Source of the DNA: a bacterium
GTDB taxonomy: Bacteria > Bacillota > Clostridia > Oscillospirales > Acutalibacteraceae
Reading direction: 5' to 3'
NCBI GenBank assembly: GCA_020626545.1
Contig: JAHKZS010000061.1
Span: 1-5,513 of the forward strand
Length of the DNA: 5,513 nucleotides
The notes under the pieces are model-generated. The model did no database searches, was not told the DNA's origin, and saw only the letters and a list, made by a program, of their open reading frames with translations. The translations under genes and the position numbers were made by a program. Shown in pieces: positions 1-4,428 of the stretch. Position 1 is the first letter of the stretch. The number at the start of each line of letters is the position of its first letter.

Positions 1-474
1 GTCGCGGTCGATATGAGCGGGGTAGCATATACCGCCGAATTCTTTGACCTTTGAGTAAGCTTCCATAATGCTGATGTTACTCGAGGGCAGAAGCAGAGCT
101 TCGATTTCGCCGATTTCCTCGTCGCGGTTATTCATTATGACCTGTCGCCCGTAGATTTCGGCTTTGTTTTTAATTTTAATTCTGCGCTCGTCTACATACT
201 CGCTCCAGCTAATTGCCTTTTCTAAGGTGGGGAAAAGGCATACCGCGTGAATATCCTCGCTCGTGGTGAGCTCCATTCCGGGAATTACGAGAAGTCCTAT
301 CTCTTTTCCGACTTCCAGAGCCGCTTTGCAGTTCAGGGAGGTGTTGTGGTCGGTTAAAGCGATAACATCGAGCCCGAGGATTTTAGCCATATTGACAATA
401 TTGTTTGGCGTCATATCCATATCGCCGCACGGCGACAGGCAGGAGTGAAGATGTAAATCGTAAAAATATTTCAT
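1..474 (-). CDS. PHP-domain metal-dependent phosphoesterase, 3' part missing (window edge)
   Basis: The frame is open from an ATG at 474 to the window edge, giving 158 residues. The family is usually about 230-280 residues, so the C-terminal part lies outside. The visible part has the N-terminal PHP signature DLHLHS at residues 6-11, followed by SPCGD (14-18). It also has TDHN (41-44), PGMEL (65-69, metal-ligand Glu68), His76 and AHID (153-156). These match the metal-binding motifs of PHP phosphoesterases, which hydrolyse phosphoester bonds with two or three bound metal ions. There is no signal peptide or membrane segment, so it should be cytoplasmic. The start codon directly follows the TAA of the upstream DRTGG gene (TAA-ATG) and has no strong ribosome binding site of its own, which suggests translational coupling. 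The family is secure; the substrate is unknown. Related proteins act on nucleotides or nucleic acid ends, and a nucleotide signal would fit the context, but that is inference. Confidence 0.88.
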   Translation of the reverse strand, partial: MKYFYDLHLHSCLSPCGDMDMTPNNIVNMAKILGLDVIALTDHNTSLNCKAALEVGKEIGLLVIPGMELTTSEDIHAVCLFPTLEKAISWSEYVDERRIKIKNKAEIYGRQVIMNNRDEEIGEIEALLLPSSNISIMEAYSKVKEFGGICYPAHIDRD

Positions 475-801
475 TTAAATCAACTCGCTGATTTTAACCG
501 CGAGACTGTAGCTGTTTTCTTCGGATTGGAGAATATTTACGCCGTGCATCTCGGCTTTGTTCTTTGCTTCTTCATCCAAAGCCGCGTTTTCCACAAGTAT
601 AATACAGCTTACGTCGGCTAGGGTAGCTACCGCGATTGAGTTAATATTACCCATAACCGTGAGCCACGCACTGTCCTCGGGAGCTCTGCCCATAACCCAG
701 CTGAGCAAATCGCCGATATAGCAGTCGTTTACCTCGTGGTCTAAATCATCCTCTACGAGAATTTTTAAATCGAGTTTTTCGATAAGTTCTTTTACAGTCA
801 T
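475..801 (-). CDS. DRTGG-domain protein (second copy in operon)
   Basis: A 108-residue cytoplasmic protein consisting almost entirely of one DRTGG-like domain. It starts MTVKELIEKLDLKI, followed by an acidic stretch, then GDLLSWVMG (about residues 30-38) and a hydrophobic core around VSCIILVEN. This layout matches the other small protein in the operon at 2559-2906 (VKDIIDILEG, SDMMSDVLAFV, MACIVFVRG), so the two look like diverged paralogues. DRTGG domains occur alone, or beside CBS pairs and phosphotransacetylase domains, and are thought to bind a small ligand; the ligand is not established. The start is supported by CGGAG at 808-812, with 6 nt between GGAG and the ATG. It lies 39 nt after the hydrogenase-like gene and abuts the PHP gene. 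It is probably a regulatory or ligand-sensing partner, but no enzymatic motif is visible. Confidence 0.75.
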   Translation of the reverse strand: MTVKELIEKLDLKILVEDDLDHEVNDCYIGDLLSWVMGRAPEDSAWLTVMGNINSIAVATLADVSCIILVENAALDEEAKNKAEMHGVNILQSEENSYSLAVKISELI

Positions 802-840
802 TATAATCTCCGTTTTATTTAAGCTTGTAATTGTGAATTA

Positions 841-2115
841 TTAAAGTGTGTCTTTAAGCTGGTCGTAGACCTTCTGAATCTGAGCCTTTAGCTTATGGAT
901 ACAGTCGGTTTCCTTGGCGTTGCCCTTAACAATATCCTCAGCCATAGCCCGACAGGTAGGAGATCCGCAGGAACCGCAGTCTAATCCGGGTAAATCCTTG
1001 CAGATGTTTTCCATCTTATCCATCATTTCCATAGCCTTGAATATATCGTCGCTGAGGCGGAATATATCCGCGTCGAATTGAAGCTCGTTTTCCCAGTTCA
1101 TATTATCCATATCGTCGTTTTCGAGATGGTTCATTGTTACGGGCAGATACTTTCGGAGCTTTTGGATTCGAGCCTGGGCAACATACGGATTCTCGACGGT
1201 TAAAACTCCGCCTACACATCCGCCCGAGCAGGCGTTAAGCTCTACAAAATCCACGTCGCGGATATGCTCGTCCTCGAGTTCCTCAAGGATTCTTATAACG
1301 TTCTCGATACCGTCGGCGGCGAGGTATTTATCCCTTAAAATTCCGGCGCTTTCTCCGCCCGAGGTAGCCCAGCCTATGCCGATAAGTCCCGAACGGCTCA
1401 ACGATTCGATATGCTCTAAGTGATCCATAGCCTTTGTGAGTTCGGGATAGATTCTCGAGATACCGATAGCTCCGTTGCAGGCGGATTTTTCGACGCTGTT
1501 CGGAGTGTGGATCTCGGTAACTTTAGCGGGGCAGGGGGTTATAAAGAATACGCCTATATCCTCGGATTTAAGCCCTGTTCTCTCGATAGCTTCTTTTCTA
1601 GCGGTTTTAGCCGCGACTTCAATCGGAGCCAAAAGCGGAAGAACGTTGGAACAAAGCTCGGGGAAACGGATTTTAATAAGCCTTACTACAGCGGGACAAG
1701 CCGAGCTGATTACAGGCTTTTCGACCTTGCCTGCTTTTATAAGCTTTCTTGTAGCTTCCGACACAAGCTCCGCGGCTCTCGATACCTCGAAAACCTCGTC
1801 GAAGCCTATGGCTTTTAAACCCGTAAGCGCGATATTTACGTTGTCGAGGTTGTTAAACTGACCGTAAAGCGCGGGAGCGGGTATAGCTACGTTATATTTA
1901 AATTTTTTAATATCTTCAAGTTCAGCGCTGTGCGCTTTCTTGGCGTGATGTGGACAAACTCGAATACATTCGCCGCAGTCGATACATCTTTCCGAAAGAA
2001 TATGAGCCTTACCCTCGCGTATTCTTATAGCTTCGGTAGGGCATCTCTTAAGGCAGTTAGTACATCCGCAACACTTGTCCACTTCCAGTTCAACGGAGTG
2101 AAAATATGTACTCAT
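841..2115 (-). CDS. [FeFe]-hydrogenase-like Fe-S protein, putative redox/H2 sensor
   Basis: 424 residues. Residues 13-26 and 43-55 form two ferredoxin-type [4Fe-4S] motifs (C15/C18/C21/C25 and C44/C47/C50/C54). Residues about 75-325 are an [FeFe]-hydrogenase large-subunit domain. Its three H-cluster motifs are SSACPAVV (C140), TPCPAKVTE (C195, K198, E201) and ELNACSGGCVGG (C296, C300). All four H-cluster cysteines are therefore present. The residue before C140 is Ala139, where catalytic enzymes have the proton-relay Cys, and the Met residues usual near the second and third motifs are Thr193 and Asn294. The C-terminus carries a CX2CX4CX16C Fe-S domain (C380/C383/C388/C405), as in RnfB and the CO dehydrogenase/acetyl-CoA synthase gamma subunit. 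A PAS domain, found in several sensory hydrogenases, is absent. The start is supported by GAGGAG at 2121-2126, 5 nt before the ATG. These changes resemble putative sensory (group C/D-type) hydrogenases. Low-level H2 catalysis or simple electron transfer remains possible. Confidence 0.87.
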   Translation of the reverse strand: MSTYFHSVELEVDKCCGCTNCLKRCPTEAIRIREGKAHILSERCIDCGECIRVCPHHAKKAHSAELEDIKKFKYNVAIPAPALYGQFNNLDNVNIALTGLKAIGFDEVFEVSRAAELVSEATRKLIKAGKVEKPVISSACPAVVRLIKIRFPELCSNVLPLLAPIEVAAKTARKEAIERTGLKSEDIGVFFITPCPAKVTEIHTPNSVEKSACNGAIGISRIYPELTKAMDHLEHIESLSRSGLIGIGWATSGGESAGILRDKYLAADGIENVIRILEELEDEHIRDVDFVELNACSGGCVGGVLTVENPYVAQARIQKLRKYLPVTMNHLENDDMDNMNWENELQFDADIFRLSDDIFKAMEMMDKMENICKDLPGLDCGSCGSPTCRAMAEDIVKGNAKETDCIHKLKAQIQKVYDQLKDTL

Positions 2116-2133
2116 AGATACTCCTCATATATT

Positions 2134-2562
2134 TTAGTTATTATTTACATTTACAGTGAGATAAAGATTAGTGCCGACGCCGATAGTGGTTTCGATTCTC
2201 ATTTCGTCGGTATATTTTTTGATATTGGGAAGTCCCATACCCGCGCCGAAGCCTAAATTACGCACATTATCGGGCGCGGTTGAAAAGCCCTCCTGCATAG
2301 CCTTGTCTACATCGGGAATACCGGGGCCTTTGTCGGCTAAAAGTATTTCAACCTTATCGGGATAAATATCAACGTCACAATAACCGCCCTCGGCGTGAAT
2401 CACCATATTGATTTCAGCCTCGTACATAGCTATCGCGACACGTCTTATAGCGTCGGGGTCAAAACCGAGAGATTTAAGCCTTTTTTTAACAGAACCGCTC
2501 GCTTCGCCCGCGCGGGTAAAATCGTCGCCCGACACCTCGTAATGAAGATGTATCGCGCTCAT
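2134..2562 (-). CDS. RsbT/RsbW-type HATPase (anti-sigma/switch kinase-like)
   Basis: 142 residues forming a single GHKL-type ATP-binding domain with no membrane segment. The N-box is EAEINMVIHA (residues 48-57, Mg2+-ligand Asn52). The G1 box is DKGPGIPD (77-84) and the G2 box is GFGAGMGLPNIKK (104-116). The run GPGIPDVDKAMQEGFST closely resembles the same stretch of Bacillus RsbT as I remember it. This places the protein nearer RsbT-like switch kinases than RsbW anti-sigma factors. Such kinases phosphorylate STAS-domain antagonists or activate PP2C phosphatases in partner-switching pathways. Neither a STAS protein nor a PP2C phosphatase is encoded in the window. The start overlaps the upstream stop as ATGA, and a strong GGAGG lies 9 nt upstream. 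It ends 18 nt before the hydrogenase-like gene, so it is probably that protein's signalling partner; the kinase target is unknown. Confidence 0.86.
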   Translation of the reverse strand: MSAIHLHYEVSGDDFTRAGEASGSVKKRLKSLGFDPDAIRRVAIAMYEAEINMVIHAEGGYCDVDIYPDKVEILLADKGPGIPDVDKAMQEGFSTAPDNVRNLGFGAGMGLPNIKKYTDEMRIETTIGVGTNLYLTVNVNNN

Positions 2563-2906
2563 ACCTTTGTACCTCCGGAAAGTCCGTTTGAATAGAGAAG
2601 CCCGCAGGCTGTGAACATTCTGTACTTAGTTTTAAGCAGAGTAATATCCCTCTGTTCAGCGAGGTTTATAATGCTCTGGTCGGGATCTTTTCCTCGTACA
2701 AATACGATACAAGCCATATCCATCATCTCGGCTGTTCTTACAACCTGAGGATTTACAAGACCTGTGAGCAGAACGCTCTGATCCTTTACAAAAGCGAGTA
2801 CATCACTCATCATATCGGAACCGCAGGCGGTTTTAATCTCCTTAGTTAAATCGCCCTCGCAGATTATTTCGCCTTCTAAGATGTCTATAATATCTTTTAC
2901 TACCAT
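2559..2906 (-). CDS. DRTGG-domain protein (first gene of operon)
   Basis: 115 residues, cytoplasmic. It begins VVKDIIDILEGEI and continues with ACGSDMMSDVLAFVKD (about 27-42). A hydrophobic core follows at MACIVFVRGKDPDQS, then a helix and a C-terminal strand region. This is the fold outline of stand-alone DRTGG domains, shared with the paralogue at 475-801. It has no catalytic motif, so a ligand-binding or scaffolding role is likely, with the ligand unknown. The ATG is preceded by AAAGGGTG (2914-2921), giving a 7-nt spacer from GGGTG. Its last codons contain the ribosome binding site of the next gene, and its TGA overlaps the next ATG. It is the first gene after the promoter at 2949-2977, so its 5' leader is short, about 35 nt. 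Confidence 0.74.
   Translation of the reverse strand: MVVKDIIDILEGEIICEGDLTKEIKTACGSDMMSDVLAFVKDQSVLLTGLVNPQVVRTAEMMDMACIVFVRGKDPDQSIINLAEQRDITLLKTKYRMFTACGLLYSNGLSGGTKV
2572..2576 (-). promoter_or_regulatory. Ribosome binding site for RsbT-like gene, inside upstream gene
   Basis: GGAGG on the minus strand lies within the last codons of the first DRTGG gene, 9 nt before the ATG at 2562. With the ATGA stop/start overlap at 2559-2562 it fixes the start of the HATPase gene. It points to coupled translation of the two proteins, as expected for partners made in a set ratio. Confidence 0.7.
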
Positions 2907-2948
2907 TAACTTACACCCTTTCGTTAGTGATTTTATACTAATATAAAG

Positions 2949-2977
2949 ATTATATCATATATATTGTGACTAAACAA
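2949..2977 (-). promoter_or_regulatory. Extended -10 sigma-A promoter of the hydrogenase-like operon
   Basis: On the minus strand a perfect TATAAT (2954 to 2949) is preceded by TG one base upstream, giving TGATATAAT, an extended -10 element. A weak -35, TTGTTT (2977 to 2972), lies exactly 17 bp upstream. Transcription would start near 2942, about 35 nt before the first ATG. This is the only convincing promoter seen for the five-gene operon. The surrounding DNA is AT-rich, so chance matches cannot be excluded. Confidence 0.62.
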
Positions 2978-2978
2978 T
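2963..2978. repeat. Inverted repeat over the operon -35 region, possible operator
   Basis: ATTGT at 2963-2967 and ACAAT at 2974-2978 form perfect 5-bp inverted arms around a 6-bp centre. The arms overlap the -35 hexamer and part of the promoter spacer, a position where a bound regulator would block or alter transcription. The half-site TTGTGA resembles Rex/CRP-type half-sites, but the arm spacing does not fit the usual Rex box. A regulator cannot be named, and short arms in AT-rich DNA can arise by chance. Confidence 0.35.
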
Positions 2979-3009
2979 TAGCAATTCATATATAAAATAA
3001 CTTCTAAAA

Positions 3010-3969
3010 TTAGTTAAATTCACTACTGAATTTTAAACGGCTGAGAAAATTGCGGTGTAACACGGAAAAAATAACTCCGGTACTCAGGTTAAATGCCGTA
3101 TGAATTACCGCTATATCTACGCTCGATACCGAACGGTCGAGGCTGATAAAGTTGTTAACAATAATTAACCCTATAAACCACAAAACGCTTCCCGTTAGAT
3201 TAAAGATAATATGAAAGATACAGATTTTTTTACTTTCTTTACTTCCTCCGATAGAAGCTATCACCGAGGTTATACACGTTCCTATGTTCTGCCCGAGTAT
3301 AATCGGAGTGACGTTGTAAATCGTAAAAGCGTTAGTGATACAAAGGCTCTGTAATATACCGACTGAAGCCGACGAGCTCTGAATTACCGCGGTCATAATT
3401 ATTCCGAACAGCAAGGCTGAAAACGGATTGTTAAGTAGGCTTAAAAAGCTTTTAAATACGCTTGTATCCGCGATATTTTCCATAGCGGAGCTCATAGAAT
3501 TAATGCCGTTCATAATTAGCGAGAAGCCTGTCATAATAAGCCCTGTACCTATTCTTTTATTATTCTTAGAAAGAATTATAAATAAAACTCCGATAAATCC
3601 CGCAAAGGTACATAGGGTAGAGGGGGTTAAGATTTTTAATATAAAGTTGTCTGCCGATAAACCTGACAGCGATATTATCCACGCGGTGACGCTTGTGCCG
3701 ATATTAGCTCCTATAATTATCGGTATTGAATTAAAAAAGCTCAAAAGCTCAGCCTCGCACAGCCCGATTAAACTCACCGTTACCGCCGAGGAGCTTTGAA
3801 TTACCGCGGTTATAATTATTCCCGCCGTAACGCCTTTAAAAGTATTGCCCGATATTTTTGTAAGTGTATTTTTTATTTTATCTCCCGAGATATTTTTAAG
3901 CCCTGTTTCCATTACATTCATTCCGAATAAAAAGAAACTCAGCCCGCCTATAAAACCTAATATGTCCAT
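3010..3969 (-). CDS. Na+/phosphate cotransporter family protein (NptA/PNaS-type), lacking PhoU domain
   Basis: 319 residues, strongly hydrophobic, an integral membrane protein with roughly eight hydrophobic segments. It contains the two inverted-repeat units diagnostic of the Na/Pi-cotransporter family. Unit one has TAVIQSSSA (54-62) and GANIGTSVTA (87-96). Unit two has TAVIQSSSA (193-201) and GQNIGTCITS (226-235). The QSSS motifs line the substrate and Na+ site in this family, so the predicted role is sodium-coupled uptake of phosphate or a similar anion. Many bacterial members have about 540 residues with a C-terminal PhoU-like domain; this one stops right after the membrane domain (NFLSRLKFSSEFN). 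The ATG at 3969 fits because the first membrane segment begins within a few residues, although no good ribosome binding site precedes it. It lies upstream of the hydrogenase-like operon on the same strand, with a promoter between, so it is probably a separate unit. Confidence 0.88.
   Translation of the reverse strand: MDILGFIGGLSFFLFGMNVMETGLKNISGDKIKNTLTKISGNTFKGVTAGIIITAVIQSSSAVTVSLIGLCEAELLSFFNSIPIIIGANIGTSVTAWIISLSGLSADNFILKILTPSTLCTFAGFIGVLFIILSKNNKRIGTGLIMTGFSLIMNGINSMSSAMENIADTSVFKSFLSLLNNPFSALLFGIIMTAVIQSSSASVGILQSLCITNAFTIYNVTPIILGQNIGTCITSVIASIGGSKESKKICIFHIIFNLTGSVLWFIGLIIVNNFISLDRSVSSVDIAVIHTAFNLSTGVIFSVLHRNFLSRLKFSSEFN
3369..3405 (-). repeat. Internal gene repeat, copy 2 (second QSSS motif)
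   Basis: This 37-bp stretch matches 3786-3822 at 34 of 37 positions. It encodes GIIMTAVIQSSS in the second half of the Na/Pi transporter. It reflects the internal duplication of the protein, conserved here almost at the nucleotide level. Confidence 0.75.
3786..3822 (-). repeat. Internal gene repeat, copy 1 (first QSSS motif)
   Basis: Partner of 3369-3405, lying 417 bp (139 codons) away in the same reading frame. It encodes GIIITAVIQSSS. The three differences are single-base changes, and one of them changes Ile to Met. Confidence 0.75.
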
Positions 3970-3974
3970 ATTTA

Positions 3975-3980
3975 ATTATA
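3975..3980 (-). promoter_or_regulatory. Candidate -10 box for the Na/Pi transporter gene
   Basis: A perfect minus-strand TATAAT lies 5 nt before the transporter ATG at 3969. Used as a -10, it would start transcription at or within a base or two of the ATG, giving an almost leaderless message. That would agree with the lack of a visible ribosome binding site. No good -35 lies 16-18 bp upstream and the region is AT-rich, so this is tentative. Confidence 0.25.
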
Positions 3981-4006
3981 CGTCTCAAATTTTTTAAATT
4001 AACCTA

Positions 4007-4035
4007 TTGACAAATAAAAAACGCGGGTGTATTAT
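4007..4035 (+). promoter_or_regulatory. Sigma-A promoter of padR-HAAS operon
   Basis: A perfect TTGACA (4007-4012), a 17-bp spacer, and TATTAT (4030-4035, five of six consensus). Transcription would begin near 4042, inside the inverted repeat that follows. The 5' leader of the PadR gene is about 45 nt. This is the strongest promoter visible in the window. Confidence 0.82.
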
Positions 4036-4036
4036 C

Positions 4037-4059
4037 TATACATAGGAATACTATGTATA
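4037..4059. promoter_or_regulatory. Probable PadR operator (inverted repeat)
   Basis: TATACATAG (4037-4045) and CTATGTATA (4051-4059) are perfect 9-bp inverted arms around GAATA. The repeat starts one base after the -10 box and spans the expected transcription start. PadR-family repressors bind dyads containing ATGT/ACAT half-sites and commonly repress their own operon, so this is the obvious autoregulatory site. A third copy of the half-site, CTATGTA, lies at 4068-4074 and touches the ribosome binding site AAGGAG (4074-4079). Confidence 0.72.
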
Positions 4060-4087
4060 TAGAATATCTATGTAAGGAGTTGTAATT

Positions 4088-4417
4088 ATGAAATTAAGTA
4101 AAGAATTAATCAAAGGCAGTACATCTATGCTCGTTTTAAGCGTGCTAAAGGGTAAGGACTTGTACGGTTATAAGATTATTAAAGAGATTGAGTTAAGGAG
4201 CGAGAGCGTCTTTGAGTTTAAAGAGGGTACTCTTTATCCGATTCTTCACGCTTTAGAGAAAGAAAATTATCTCGAGAGCTATTGGGATGAGGTCGATAAC
4301 CGCAAGAGAAAGTATTATCACCTTACCCGAAAAGGCTTAAAACAGCTCGCTTCTAAGGAAGAGGAGTGGAAGGTTTACTCAAAATCTGTGGAAAAAGTCC
4401 TCAGCTTCGCTAATTAA
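4088..4417 (+). CDS. PadR-family transcriptional repressor
   Basis: 109 residues, the usual size for short (subfamily 2-like) PadR proteins. The N-terminal winged-helix domain shows the family pattern: LYGYKI (25-30), EGTLYPILHALEKENYL (46-62) and the wing RKRKYYHLTRKGLKQL (72-87). A short C-terminal helix for dimerisation follows (about 89-107). It should bind the dyad at 4037-4059 and repress its own operon; the inducer is unknown but is often a hydrophobic or toxic small molecule in this family. The start is fixed by AAGGAG (4074-4079), 8 nt before the ATG. The next gene begins 11 nt after the stop and encodes a DUF1700/HAAS-type membrane protein. PadR and such proteins form a recurrent pair in Firmicutes, so the repressor most likely controls that protein. 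Confidence 0.92.
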   Translation: MKLSKELIKGSTSMLVLSVLKGKDLYGYKIIKEIELRSESVFEFKEGTLYPILHALEKENYLESYWDEVDNRKRKYYHLTRKGLKQLASKEEEWKVYSKSVEKVLSFAN

Positions 4418-4428
4418 GAGGTGTATAT

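Noticed and set aside
263..448. Plus-strand 61-codon frame
   Set aside because: Antisense to the PHP gene, which has clear family motifs; the product is not recognisable.
828..840. TAATT-GTG-AATTA inverted repeat between the hydrogenase-like and second DRTGG genes
   Set aside because: The arms are only 5 AT pairs with no T-run, so it would not form a stable terminator; a chance match is likely.
1420..1861. Two overlapping plus-strand open frames of about 130 codons
   Set aside because: They lie wholly antisense to the hydrogenase-like gene, whose cysteine motifs are unmistakable. Neither gives a recognisable protein.
1930..2595. Plus-strand frames at 1930-2256, 2171-2365 and 2395-2595
   Set aside because: All are antisense to the hydrogenase-like, RsbT-like and first DRTGG genes and look like codon-usage shadows.
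2963..2978. Rex (NADH-sensing repressor) box
   Set aside because: The TTGT and ACAA half-sites are 6 bp apart, whereas the usual Rex box has about 10, so it is reported only as an unnamed inverted repeat.
2907..3009. Terminator for the transporter gene
   Set aside because: No GC-rich stem followed by a T-run is visible on the minus strand in this gap, so the end of that transcript is not defined.
3428..3799. Plus-strand 123-codon frame
   Set aside because: Antisense to the Na/Pi transporter; the repetitive hydrophobic make-up mirrors the membrane gene on the other strand.
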